A DNA stretch of 64,000 nt from Nectonema munidae (GCA_030549495.1 JAUIRK010000795.1:1-64000); one strand, 5' to 3'; positions 1 to 11,516 are shown, numbered from the stretch's first letter. Notes: generated by a model from the sequence alone, not told the origin. Translations and numbers: made by a program.

Positions 1-1378
1 TAACTCTTTTGTGCCGAAAGTCCCACATATGGGTCGTAAATAAAGTTCTTTGTATGCCGAAAGGGCCATATATGTCACCCCAAAAATTTTACTGTAAGTG
101 CCGAGCGGGTCAAATTTAGTTATTTACAAAAACGTAAACAAATACCACTAACCTTCATTATTTCACATCGAGTTGATGCATGCATGTCACGAATAGGATA
201 ATCAATATTCTGGCTGCAATTCAAGATTTTGACGTCACATCACAACTTACCAGATCGTTCTTGCTGTCATTTTCTTTTTACGTGTGTGTTTCTTTTAATT
301 ATGGTAAGTTTTCTCATTATTTACTTTATATATGACGTAAAACTTATGTGTAATATATTCGACGTACTTTCAATAACATCGTTAGCAAGCTAATACTTTT
401 TTTTCATGAAACATGCTTTTTTCAAATAACTTTGAATATTGGGTACCAGATATGACCCGTTAGGACTGTTTTTTTTGCTCGAAATCAATTTTGTTAATTT
501 ATGTTTTTTTATCCAAATTTAATGCAAAATTTTAAACAATAAAAATTTTTTTTATACAACCTCTGTTTTTGAGAATATTTTTTTACAAAATATTGATGAA
601 TTTTGGAACAAATTTGGAAAATTTTGAGATTTTATTTTCAAAAATTGATATTATTTTTCTTATAACGAAATACATAAACATTTTTAAAATCTAAATGAAG
701 TTATAGACAGAAAAATTCAGTTCATCTGCTTTTTATAATAAATTTGGATATGATTCTTCTGCTTTGGACTAAAAATCTGATTCTCATTGTACCAACCAGT
801 TAATAAAAAAGTTATCAACTTAGTTAATAGGTCAGAATAATTGCATTTTCCAATTATTAAACTATTATTTAAAAAAGTATGAAAAATAAACTTTTTCCTT
901 CTCCTTCTTATGAATAACAGCGTTTATTCAAAGACTTAAATATTAATACCTGACATATTTTTGTAAATATTAAGAAGAGTCTGGTTTAACTTGTAGTAAA
1001 TTATTTATTTTAACCCTCATCAGGCAAGGGTCTATCAGACCCGAGAAACTTTAAAAATGAAGTTTTTTTGTCATAAATGATATATATAGTTTTGAAACTT
1101 TTAAAATACCTCCTCATTCTACTTGTATTTAAATCATTCAAAAAATATTTTTGTCAAAGTTAGTTTTTTTCGGCAACGACCTAAAAACTTTTAGCATTAC
1201 GTTGCAGGTAAACATGGGTCTAATAGATCCAATACGCAGTGAGCACTCACAAAAACATATTATTTGTATGAAATGTAGTAAAAAAAAATTTTTTTACAAT
1301 TAAACAATAGTAAGTTTTTGTTCATTAACTATTGAACTTTGAAAAAGCTTCAAACAAATAGAGAAAACCTTTTTTTGA

Positions 1379-1700
1379 GGCGCTTCTTTTCACCCAAAAA
1401 CACATTCAAAAAACACCTAAAAACTAGTTTTATTTGTAGTTTAAAGTAGTTTATTTGTAGTTTTATTCAATTGTTTTTTTTCTTTTTTATATATATTTTA
1501 TCATGAACATAATATTTTAGTATGTAATGTACTAACTCTTGCTTTAGGCTTTACTAACTTTTAATATCCTTTACTTTTAAACTCAATTGATTAATTGTAA
1601 TTTTTTGTTGAATTTCACTGATTATTTGATTTAAATAGTTTCTGTTGCTACATATGATGTTGTTTTTTGAATGTGTTTTTGGGTGAAAAGACGCACGCTT
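1379..1700. repeat. Long inverted repeat inside the 5' part of the piggyBac element
   Basis: The stretch 1379-1418 (around CTTTTCACCCAAAAACACAT) reappears as its reverse complement at about 1661-1700 (around ATGTGTTTTTGGGTGAAAAG). Arms are about 40 bp with few mismatches, separated by about 240 bp. Nothing coding is evident between them. It may be the ends of a small foldback or MITE inserted in the element, since TTAACCCTCATCAGG at about 1013 looks like another piggyBac-type end. Confidence 0.7.
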
Positions 1701-2216
1701 TTTTGTAGTAAATTGCTGAACTTTAATATTTCGGGCAATATAAAAAATATTTATAGTTACATATATGCACAAGAAATCATTAATTTAAAGGTTATAGATA
1801 AGCTAAATGTACAAAATATAAAAATTATCATAAACAAAAGAGTATTTGTGAAAACAAAAAGGCCGGGCCCGTTGGACTTTTTAGCTGAGCTCTAAATGTT
1901 ACATTGATACTTTGAATTTTTTATTATTTTGAATAAAAAATTGAGTTTTAATGTTGGAGAATTCGGGTTTTATTTATTTCACATTCTCGAATTGGGATGT
2001 GGATATTGAATTACCAAGAGTTTCTAATGTGGACGCTATTGCGTTCTATAGTCTTTTGACTTTTATTCTGAGCTTTATATATCAAAGAGACCCTGAGAAG
2101 AATGTTGGAGGAAAACTTATTTACTACATTCTGCATATTTTTGATAAATAAATCTTAGTATGAAGTATGAGATGTTTAATTTTACTTTTTTTTATCATTG
2201 AATAATTGTTTTGTGA

Positions 2217-3326
2217 AAGCAAACTTTTATTTCAAAATATATTGTGCATTCTCACATTTTTAAGGATGATACTTTAAATAATTTGTTGGAGTTTATTGAT
2301 ACAGAAAAGATAACTGACTCCCAAATTTTCATTCAACCGCCCATAAATTGTACCGATGTGGTTACAGATGAAGATTCAGGAGACGAAGACATCGGCGATA
2401 TAGACAATTTGACTGGAAATCAATTGCTGGCTGAAGGAACTTTGGTTTCAAGATGTGTGATTCACGATGATGATGATGATGATGATGATATTAATGATGA
2501 TGATAGACAAACTAGTAATCAAATCGAACCAGTTAAAAGAAAAAAGTCTTTTCATTGGAACAGTGGTTGTGTTAATTTTCATGGAAATGAATTCAAAGAA
2601 GCTCTTCACCCAAGTTACTATGATAACGCTAACTTGAATTTGATGGATGTTTTTAATCTATTTTTGACTGAAACTCTCATTAACATGATTGTTTCATTTA
2701 CAAACAATTATGTTTCGCAAAACAACTTTAATTTGAACTTGAGTAATGATGAATTTAAAGTTTTTTTTGGTATTTTCACTCTAATGGGCTACCATAAATT
2801 ACCTAAATATCGCATGTATTGGAACAAGAGTGAGGATTGTGATGTGAAAATTGTATCGTCGGCAATGAGGAGAGATAGGTTTGATGAAATAAAAAAGTAC
2901 TTACATTTTTCAGACAACAATCAACTTGACTCAAGTGATAAGTTCACCAAAATACGGCCTCTTGTTGACAAACTAAACCAAATTTTTTCTTCAAATGCTC
3001 CTGTAGCAGAGTTTCATGCTATAGATGAAACGATGATACCGTATTATGGTCGTCAACATCTGAAACAGTTCATCAAAGGAAAGCCTCAAAGGTTTGGGTA
3101 TAAGCAATGGTCAGATTGCATTCAATCTGGGTATTTAGTGAACTTTGATCTTTATCAAGGTAAATCGGAAAAAAGAAGTACAGGGTTAACTTTAGGGGAA
3201 TCTGTAGTACTCAACTTTGTTGAGAAAAACAACAACAAGATCATCAACTCATACCATTATGTCATGGATAATTATTTTTCAACCTTGAACTTGTTTCAAA
3301 TGATTAAAGAAAAAAACAGACCATGA
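2217..3326 (+). CDS. piggyBac transposase, N-terminal part (first frame)
   Basis: This frame encodes the acidic N-terminus and the first two thirds of a DDE_Tnp_1_7 (piggyBac) transposase, the enzyme that excises and inserts the element at TTAA. Visible parts are an Asp-rich run at about 2465-2510 (a GAT repeat), the catalytic Asp in AIDETMIPYYGR (about 3020), and the second Asp in YVMDNYFSTL (about 3263). The frame is open from 2217, but I find no in-frame ATG near its beginning; position 2244 is GTG. The true start is therefore unresolved and may lie in an upstream exon. The frame ends at TGA 3324-3326, just where the family continues with an IKKNR-type strand. The remainder is in the -1 frame from 3317. 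Confidence 0.85.
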   Translation, partial: KQTFISKYIVHSHIFKDDTLNNLLEFIDTEKITDSQIFIQPPINCTDVVTDEDSGDEDIGDIDNLTGNQLLAEGTLVSRCVIHDDDDDDDDINDDDRQTSNQIEPVKRKKSFHWNSGCVNFHGNEFKEALHPSYYDNANLNLMDVFNLFLTETLINMIVSFTNNYVSQNNFNLNLSNDEFKVFFGIFTLMGYHKLPKYRMYWNKSEDCDVKIVSSAMRRDRFDEIKKYLHFSDNNQLDSSDKFTKIRPLVDKLNQIFSSNAPVAEFHAIDETMIPYYGRQHLKQFIKGKPQRFGYKQWSDCIQSGYLVNFDLYQGKSEKRSTGLTLGESVVLNFVEKNNNKIINSYHYVMDNYFSTLNLFQMIKEKNRP

Positions 3327-4003
3327 CGGCTACCATAAAAAAGAACAGGCTGCTCAATTTTCCTAAAAAAAGTGAAAAAGATTTTAAAAAAGATCCCAGA
3401 GGGAGTTTTACGGCATACAATTCCTGTTCTTTTAACGTTTGTGAATGGTTTGAAAATCGGGTTGTGATTTGTGGATCTAACAAGTATGGGGTAGAGCCAC
3501 TAAATAAAATTTCACGATACTCGCGTACATTAAAAAGTAGGATAAAAATAAATCAGCCAAAGCTTTTAAATGTTTATAATCGAGAGATGGGGCATGTAGA
3601 CAGAATGGACCAAAATCTCATGATTTATAAAAGTTGTTTAAGAGGAAAAAAATGGTATATGCCTATTGTAATGCATCTTTTTGATACATTGATCATACAA
3701 GCTTGGCTTGTGTACAGGTTGACCCCGAACCCTGAAAAAAAAGATCAACTTTTTTACCGCAGAATGGTGGCCCAAAGTTTATTAAAAACCTATGGAGTTT
3801 ATCCTCAATCATCCAAGGCTCTCGCAAGTCCCAATCCTGCAGACATCACAAGATTCGACAAGACTGGACACTTGGTCACTCCGATTGAAGACAATAAAAG
3901 ATTGAAATGTCGACATTGTCATTCTAAAACTCCCACAAAATGCATCAAATGCAATGTTGGAGTTCATGTGAAATGCTTTATCGCTTACCATACTAAAATT
4001 TAA
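3317..4003 (+). CDS. piggyBac transposase, C-terminal part (-1 frame)
   Basis: This frame continues the transposase: TATIKKNRLLNFPKK follows directly on the previous frame in family order. The third catalytic Asp lies in REMGHVDRMDQN (about 3585-3620). The end is the Cys/His-rich zinc module typical of piggyBac transposases, with CRHCHS, CIKCNVGVHVKC and a final His (about 3907-3990), which binds the terminal repeats in the family. There is an ATG at 3323, but it lies inside the conserved core, so independent initiation would give only a fragment. Together the two frames give about 590 residues, the usual family length, with a single frame change. Stop is at 4001-4003. Confidence 0.85.
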   Translation, partial: QTMTATIKKNRLLNFPKKSEKDFKKDPRGSFTAYNSCSFNVCEWFENRVVICGSNKYGVEPLNKISRYSRTLKSRIKINQPKLLNVYNREMGHVDRMDQNLMIYKSCLRGKKWYMPIVMHLFDTLIIQAWLVYRLTPNPEKKDQLFYRRMVAQSLLKTYGVYPQSSKALASPNPADITRFDKTGHLVTPIEDNKRLKCRHCHSKTPTKCIKCNVGVHVKCFIAYHTKI

Positions 4004-4468
4004 AAAAATGTTTTAATAAAATTGTGTTTTGCTTTTACAAAATTTTTTGGGGTGTACGAACGTCCCATATATGGTACGGCATTTTTTTTAAAAACGAAAA
4101 AACATTTTTTTTTATTGTACCCAAATTTCGTTTATTAGTAGTGTGTAAACTTTGATATATCACTTTCATTAAATAAAACGAAATATTTTTGCTTCGGCAT
4201 ATCAGATAATCAAATTAAATGGACTTTTCGGCACTTGAAGGAACTATGCATTACTGACCTATCGGCATGAAAGAGTTAAGCAGGAAGTTTTGCATAGCTG
4301 ACAGTTAAATACAAATCTACAGTTATAGAATTTTTCTCATTGGGGTTTATTTATTATTAAGACTTTATCCATTATGGTTTTCATCGATGGTTTTTCATAT
4401 TATGAGAAAGGGAGTAGTAAGAAAAATCATTTAGTTTATATGTATTTTATATCATTATTTTTTCCCAG

Positions 4469-6246
4469 CAAAAAAGTCCAAAAGATTGGTATGTACCCTT
4501 CACAGAAGTCGTAATTGTAAAGGTTAGTTTCAATTTTAGAAATTTTTTTTATTAACTTTAGTAACTTTTTGCAGGAGTTTTAATATTCAGAGAAAGTGAT
4601 AGTGGCTTGTTTGATAACCTAGTAATGAAAAAGCCCCGCAATCATGAGATCTCAATATCTGTAAAAAAATTGAGTTTGAAAAGACTTAAAAGTGTTGTCA
4701 ACAGTAGTACTTTTACGCCTACTTGTAAAATTTATAGGTAAACTCATATTAATCAACACTATTCGTATTTGTTTTCTTCTTTTCCAAGTGACTATATAAG
4801 TGACATTGATCAAGATCGATGAGATGCTCTGCCAAGACCGGAGACATTGAAAAGATTTATACGAAGAAACAGAAAAAGAACGAACCCCCCAAGAGATACA
4901 AAATTCGAAATTCCTCTTGACTTTTTCAATTTTTAAATAATCAGGATACATTTTTAACAAAGGATAAGACAATTGGTAATAAAAGAATACTGATTTTTAC
5001 AGGCCCTGTTTTGAAGTGAGTTAAATTAATTTTTCATTTCGGCACTTCTATTTTAGATATTGTTTGAAGAATGCCAACGTTTTTGAAATTTATATAGATG
5101 GAACCTTCAAGAAATGTCCGAAAAATTTTTTTCAAATTTTTACAGTTCACGTTATAGATAAGAATGTACATATTCGTGTTCTTTATAGTTTATTACCAGA
5201 TAAACTAGAAAAATCTTATATGTAAGTTTGATTTAATAATATAAAGATGTTAACTATGACAAGCATTATAGAGAAGTGTTTGAAACATTAAAAGGTGAGG
5301 GCATTTGTAACTTGGAGTATGTTAACGGAGACTTTGAAATCGCAATTATCAATGCTTCCAAAAAAGTATTCTTTTTTTGTTAGTATTGTCTTTGTTTATA
5401 ACAAATTATTTAGGTATACCCTTTTTCAACCTACAAAGGGTGCTACTTTCATTTTACTCAAGCAATATACAAGAATATTGTTAATCTAGGATTTAAATCC
5501 TTGTATCAAAAAAATCAAAGTTTTAGATGCTCAATTAAATTGTTGATGGCCATAGCATTTCTTCCCTTAAATAAGGTAAAGAATTATATGTATACAAAAC
5601 ACAAAAAGTAGCCGTTTAAAAGGTTTTTCTAGGTTGAAATCGTCTACCGAAGATTGAAGAATATTACAAAATAAGTGTTTTCTCTACACAGGTTTTTCGA
5701 TTATTTTGAAAACACTTGGTTCAAAATGTATGATCAATCTTATTGGAATGTGTATAAAAGAGAAAACAGAACTAACAACCACTGTGAAGGTTGGCACAAC
5801 GAGTATGTCTTTATGTAATTTTATTACATAAATTTTTATGCAGTATAGATATAAAAGCAATATGAAAAGCAATATAGATATAAAAAATTATATCATATAA
5901 TCGTAGACTAAGAAGTTCTCTTCCCTTGGAGCAACCATCAGTCTGGGAAATTCTTGATTTTTTTTAAAAAGAGGAGATGAAATTCCAAAAAGATATGGTT
6001 TTCATAGAAAGGGGTAATTTCAGAAAATATTCTGATGGGTATTTAAATGAAAAAAAGGAAGCTTTAGAGCAAATATATCAAGATTTCCATCAAAGTTCAA
6101 ACGTCCTAAACTTACTGCAAAAAGTTGGATCCTATATTTCTAAATCAAACATGGAAGTACTCGGAAATTCCACTGAGAATATCAATTTGGGCAAAATAAA
6201 CAATTACAACTATCTTTTTACAATTGATTTTCTTATGTTTAAATAA
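4469..6246 (+). pseudogene. FLYWCH zinc finger / MULE transposase-derived gene, decayed, with small introns
   Basis: Pieces in all three frames line up in order with the invertebrate family that joins a FLYWCH-like finger to a MULE transposase domain. The N-terminal part reads SKRLVCTLHRSRNC and then RNHEISISVKKL, matching the finger's Cys and His spacing. Next comes ALPRPETLKRFIRRNRK, then the MULE core YIDGTFKKCPKNFFQIF and LYSLLPDK, then EYVNGDFEIAIINASKK, GCYFHFTQAIYKNI and RTNNHCEGWHNE, and a tail from about 5890 to 6246. Several joins are good GT-AG introns of 49-58 nt, for example 4523-4574 and 4738-4788. The host's short introns are the same size. In-frame stops occur, for example TGA after DIDQDR near 4820, so I call it broken. 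It could be a domesticated gene that died, or a transposon copy; I see no TIRs. Confidence 0.7.
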
Positions 6247-6889
6247 ATATACCACAATCCAAAGTTTTTTAATTGAATTTCCATGATTTTGTATAATGAA
6301 TTAACCCTCATTACCCCTACAATAAAGACTATGATTATGATGTTCTAGAGAAAAAATTTATTGCATTTATACAACTAGAATGGTGGTTATTGTGCAAGAA
6401 GTATAGCATCTTTCTCTATTTTGTTGATTGTAATATTATCAGTAGTTTTATATTAACTTTCTGCTGGTACGCTTCTCGCTAAGCTTTTTCTTTTTTTCAC
6501 GTGTACAAAAACAAGTTGTTTAGCATAAGCTACAAAATCTAAAATGTTCCTTGTATTATTTTGTGATTTCACAGTAGAATAACCTTGTTCGTGATGGTAA
6601 GTGTTTTAAAGAAAACTTTTGTTTTTAAGCATACACGTGATTATTGTGAAGTTGTTTTTGTAAAAATATATTGTAATAAGATATTTTGTTTTTTTACGGT
6701 TGAGACTTTTTCTACAGCCTAAGCTCGCTTAAAACTCATCCAATATGTCTTAACGATATATAAGTACTGACCGTAAAACATGTATGCAACGAGGCGTGTC
6801 TGGTGCGCAATGACCGTCACATGTTTCCAACGTGCATTTGCTGCAACGAGGTATGATGTAGTTAATCCTCATAAATTTTCATGCCCCCT
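6247..6889. other. AT-rich stretch, no gene seen
   Basis: I see no coding potential here. TTAACCCTCATTACCCC near 6302 resembles a piggyBac-type terminus, but I could not find a partner end. Confidence 0.5.
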
Positions 6890-8035
6890 TTGTCCGCCAA
6901 CCTTCTTTTTGGCGCCATATATTTCTTTGTCTTCTTCTAAGTTTGTTTTTTTGCCACCTTTTCTCTTAACACTCTACCACGTCTCTTCCTGTTTTATTCT
7001 ATCATTCTTTATTCGTGCTAAAATTTTTCCGCTCACTGATACTAAAGTCTCCTTTATCTTTCCCCAAATTTCTTCTACGTGTTCACTCTTCCTCAATTGT
7101 TTACCTGCCTTTCTTAATGCCTTCCTAAATTCTAACCTTGTTTCTCTTTCTTTTAACCTCCAAATCTTCAGCTTTTCAGTTTTTTAAATATCTTCCTTGT
7201 ATTTTTTGTTTTTGTACACGTCAAAAACAACCACTCTGTGTTGGCTGACTCTCTTCCAGGAATGGCTTTGCAAACTTTTGAATTTTCTGCCTCATCAGAA
7301 TAAAATCTATTTGACTGCTCTTGCCACCACTTTTATACTTAATCATGTGCTCTGCTTTTTTCAGAATTTTGTGTTACAAACAAAGAGTTCATTTCTTTCT
7401 GCCATCTGTAAAATTCTCTCGTTTTCATTCCTTTTTTCCATGAGTTTCTTTGAAGCCTCTACCTACACTTTTCTCCCAAATGGCCGTTTAAAATGGACAA
7501 ACATTTCTTTATCCTCTTCTTTATATCCAGTCTATGGTGCGTATGCTTGCATGATAGTTATAAGCTCATCTTCGCCAACAAGTTTGATACGTATTAGTCG
7601 GTCATCTGTTCTTTTCATTTCTAACACCTTGTTTTTCCACTTCGGTGAACATATGATTCCCACTCCATTCCTTTTCTTCGCTTTTCCACTGTAAACAACT
7701 TTAAACCCTTCACCTATTTCCTTTGCAGCGTTGCCTCCCAATTTCGTCTCCTGGACACACATCACTTCAATATTTCTTTTCTCGATTTCTTCTACCAGCT
7801 CTAATCCTTTGCCCGTCATCGATCCCACATTCCAGTTTGCGAATCTCCAATCCTTTCTCTTGCACAATTTTCCAACATTCTTTTTGACGTAGGCAGTTGA
7901 ACGCACCCACGAAGTACTTAGGGCTGTACCCCGCCTTTGTTTGTTTGTATCATAGCATAAGGTAGATAGAGCAGAGTTTTTACAGCCAGATGCCCTTCCT
8001 GAAGACAACCATTTTGTTTTCGTGGTTAAAAACCT
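6890..8035 (-). mobile_element. RTE-clade LINE fragment (endonuclease region), decayed
   Basis: On the minus strand 8008-7532 reads through an AP-endonuclease domain of the type found in RTE/BovB LINEs and in the derived CFDP2-like proteins. Motifs are RFANWNVGSMTGKG, MCVQETKLGG, GVGIICSPKWKN and ITIMQAYAP. Further downstream, with frame changes, come NELFVCNTKF, MIKYKSGGKSSQIDFILM (7.3 kb, the QVDYIL motif) and a linker ending ARIKNDRIKQEETWW near 6950. The reverse transcriptase domain that should follow is absent, so this is an internal piece cut off on its 3' side. The segment GAGCAGAGTTTTTACAGCC near 7960 resembles non-coding sequence commonly found beside such elements in invertebrates. 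Plus-strand open frames across 6780-7694 are antisense shadows. Confidence 0.75.
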
Positions 8036-9777
8036 TTAGCTTTTGCTAATTAATAAACTTGACCCACAAGACAATGGTACTTTATAATCAGAGTTATTTT
8101 CTCCTAGAACAATCATTCGCCAGAGCTTACAGATTTGTTCGACCCGAAGCTGTAAAAGCGCCTACTTTTCGCTTTTCACCTCTAGATCATTTAGTTCGAA
8201 ACATACTTTGCCACGAAAAGGCAAATCTGGAGATTCGCTGCTAGAGGCTATTTGAGACATTTCTAGGAGATTAAGAGCTTGTCCTCAATCCCTGGCTCGG
8301 TATAACAGTATTGGAGTCCTTCAAGGATGCCTGCACCACACGTTAAGAATCCCTTCACTAAGCCCAAACGTGATAAGAGGTACATAAGATATAGAAAGCG
8401 TAATTAATTTTGAAAAATATAAAACAAAGGCTTAGAACTTGGAAAAAAATAATAAAGATTGTAATTAGGTGTATGTTTGAGTTTGAGCAGTACTATAAAA
8501 ATCTCAAAGTTAACCTCTTTTTCGTCTCTCCGTTCCCTTGCGAGCCAACCAATATATGAGTGTATGGGGATAAGAAAATTGATATACCTTATCCATCATA
8601 AGAGGATAACTAACTAACAAGACGCTGGTTTCAAAGTATTGGGTCTCAATAGTTATATATAGGCTGTTATTCACATATCTGTTAATCGGATGATAACTTC
8701 TAGAGAAAGGTAAGACAACTGCGTAAGATTATATCACTTTTGGTCAGCGTTATAACATCAATATATCTTCACTTTGCTTGATAAAGCTTTAGTATGTAAT
8801 GATAATCATCATCCATTTTGCCTTCTAGGCCTGGTTATTGTTCCCAGAGAGTCGGGGTCAACCAGTTTCCTGCAACAACTACGCCATTTTATTCTTTTTT
8901 TGCATCACTTCGCACAAGCTTTCTTTTTTCCATATCGTGGTGAATCACTTCATATCGTGATGATAATGATGAGACTATTTATGTTAAACTATAATTAATA
9001 TACTTATATTATGAAAAAGGGTTTATATGATTGAGTTTACCCAATTTGAAAATTTTTCAGGCTTTATTTTTAAATAAACTGCATTTAGCTGTTCGAAGTT
9101 TTGATGCCCTCCCTCAAGTGCATTATTTGTTTTTGGTTCAGAGTCCAAAACGTTTTCATAAACAATCTACATCATGAGTTCGTATCCTGTCGGCCTATCC
9201 TGTATCCTCGAAATAATCTACATTTTGCAATTCAAAATAAACGAACAATTATTCTTAACTTTGCTTCACCCTGTAGGCTTTCGGTGAAATGTGTATTCGA
9301 TAGGCTTTGTAAAAAAATATATATTGAGAATATAAATAATGTTTTAGGAAAAAATGTTTAGTCATCAACCACAAATATGATTGACATTTTCAAACTCTAA
9401 TTGCAAAAAGATGAGTAGAGAAATAAAATTAGCATCTTTGATTTATTTTAAAAAATATAAATTTTATTTGTGGATAAATGTTTTTGGAGACACTTTCTCA
9501 GACGTAAACCGCATATTTAATTGACAGTTTTATACATTTCCAAATCCTATTTTTGAAAACTGAGTTGAGAAATGAAATCATCATGGGTGATTTGGTATAA
9601 AAAAGATACTTTGCTTAAAATTTAATTAATATACTTCGAGAAAATTTTCAGACATAAACTACAAAATAGATGGACACTTTCCGACATTTTGACAACCTAA
9701 TTTCAAAAAATGACTCGACAATTTAAATCGGCATGGTTGATTCAGTATAAAAAATACTTTGAATAATATTCTTAGAC
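8036..9777. other. Non-coding stretch, nothing recognised
   Basis: I find no conserved coding frames and no clear terminal repeats. From 9360 to 9760 three sections each begin with words like GACATTTTC and end GTATAAAAAATAC-like, which suggests an old degenerate tandem repeat of about 150-170 bp. Confidence 0.4.
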
Positions 9778-10544
9778 CCGGAGCGCACATCCTCAAAATT
9801 ATTGGGGGCGAATTTTTTTTTGCAATTTTCAAAATTACTGGTCTGGAAATACCACTGGAGAAGAAATATTCATGCAATCCTTTAAAATAGAGTGTATTCA
9901 GCGCATACGTAAATTTAAAAGACTACTTTATATTTTTTTTTACAAAATTGATGAAATTTAAAAACTATACTTCCAGCGAAAATATTTTAATTTAATTTGA
10001 ATATCGCATATACACTAGTTTAAAAAAAAAACAAAAATTGTTGGGAAGAATAGGCTTTGCATTTGAAAATGAAGTAGTCTATCAGGCACACTATAGGAAT
10101 TGGTGAAAGGATATTTGATTGATAGAAAAAACAAATGACCGAAGGTTTGAGAATTTTATATGAGTGAATGTAGTCTGAAGGAAAAGAGTCTACTAGACAC
10201 CCTGCAATGTTTATATGAAAAAATGTGATTGATTCAGGGGCGCACATCCTTGAAATTATTGGAGGGGGCGAACTTTCAAGTGTCTTCCAAAAAAGACAAC
10301 AAATTTTTCTGAATTCCTACTCCTCTCTTGTCTATTCTATTTCATTCTTAATTAAGCTTAATGTAAACTTTAACTCCCTAATAATAATAAAATTATAATT
10401 TCATTAACAAATCAATGTTCATTTTAATAATAAATAATGATTGAAATTCTTAATAATAATGTTCGCCTGGGGTTCATCTACAACACTCAAAAGGTCCGGA
10501 TTCAGACCGCCAATTGAGTACCTCTGCCCTACAGCATACTCTAC

Positions 10545-10692
10545 GGATGACAGGTTGGTTGAGATATTGGACTCAGCATGGAAGCATCTGGATTCGATTC
10601 CTTATCGATACCAATTTGTTCATAGTTTGACATAAGCGGTACATCAGTGCCTTGTCAATGAAAACACACTCACGGTATCTTTACCTTATCTT
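10545..10692 (+). repeat. tRNA-derived SINE copy, degenerate
   Basis: This is a member of the SINE family best seen at 44434 and 50641. It has an A-box-like GGTTGGTTGAGATATTGG, a B-box-like GGATTCGATTCC near 10590, then the family body with AAGCGGTACATCAGTGCC and the tail ATGAAAACACACTCACGGTA. It lies within the hAT-like element. Confidence 0.7.
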
Positions 10693-11364
10693 TTACTCAA
10701 AATTGAAAAATTTGCTACATAATTAACATGAGGGGGAAAGGAGACAAAATAAACTAATAAAACAATTTTCACTATTCCCATATAAGGTGATTTGGTAACG
10801 CTTCTATTTTTTTCATTTTGTAAGGAATCATAGTATACAAAAATGGTAGTTTAATCACTTTTCATATAATTATTTAACTCTAAGAACACAAAATCATTAA
10901 AAAACAATTTAAACAAACATAAATCATAGTATACGAGAACAAGAAAATCATTGTTTTTTGACTATTTCTGTCTACAAATAAAATTCTGAGAGCTGTCATA
11001 AATAGATCAAGTGCATACTTAACAAATGAAAAATTTTGTTTCGATATTATATTTTTATTATAATAATCAACAATTTTCTTAAAAAAATTTAACGCGAGTC
11101 TGACAATATTCATTGATATAAAATTGTAACGATTGAGAACTATTTTTCTCTCATTTAAAAACAAACAAATTTTCGTTTTTGCAAAATGTTTGGTGTATTG
11201 ATGGAACTAAATTTTTATCAATAATCTGTGATTAATTTGAATAGCTCAACTTTGGTATCATGAGGTTCTGAAAAAATTGAACTTATATTACGCTAAAAAC
11301 TAGTTTCTAATGAGATAAAATAGAATTATTTTTAATTTAACTCTAAATATAAATGAGAGAGAAG

Positions 11365-11516
11365 CAGTGGCGTAGCCAGAAAAAGTTGATTGGGGGGGGG
11401 GGGGAGCACAATTTAAAAAATTTGAGCAACACTATTTATACTTTCTTGATCCTTTCATTGGTTTCGAAAACTGATATCGCATACGGTGCATGGGGGCACC
11501 ATGAGGTACGCCACTG
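11365..11516. mobile_element. 152-bp hAT MITE (CAGTGGCGTA ends)
   Basis: The ends are CAGTGGCGTAGCCAG and the complement of GGTACGCCACTG. The flanks GAGAGAAG (11357-11364) and AAGAGAAG (11517-11524) agree at 7 of 8 bases. The paralogous position in copy 2 (about 21526) has GAGAGAAG uninterrupted, an empty site that proves the insertion. The interior has a run of 13 G at about 11392 and no coding frame. Confidence 0.88.

Larger units (their letters stand above)
1..4279 (+). mobile_element. piggyBac-type DNA transposon, nearly complete
   Basis: The window opens with TAACTCTTTTGTGCCGAAAG, and the reverse complement of 4260-4279 is TTAACTCTTTCATGCCGATA. These are matching terminal inverted repeats, with the TTAA target at 4276-4279; the first T of the left TTAA would be the base before the window. 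Subterminal CCCACATATGGG-like palindromes occur near both ends (about 20-32 and 4065-4075). The body carries a transposase in two overlapping frames (about 2217-4003). At 4.28 kb it is longer than a minimal piggyBac. The 2.2 kb before the transposase is AT-rich, has no recognisable gene, and contains a large inverted repeat at 1379-1700. TIR divergence between the ends suggests an element that is not brand new. Confidence 0.88.

Noticed and set aside
2465-2510. GAT microsatellite
   Set aside because: It encodes the acidic run of the piggyBac transposase, a known family trait, so it was not listed as a separate repeat.
6780-7694. Two long plus-strand open frames
   Set aside because: They are antisense to the RTE LINE fragment, whose minus-strand translation has recognisable motifs.
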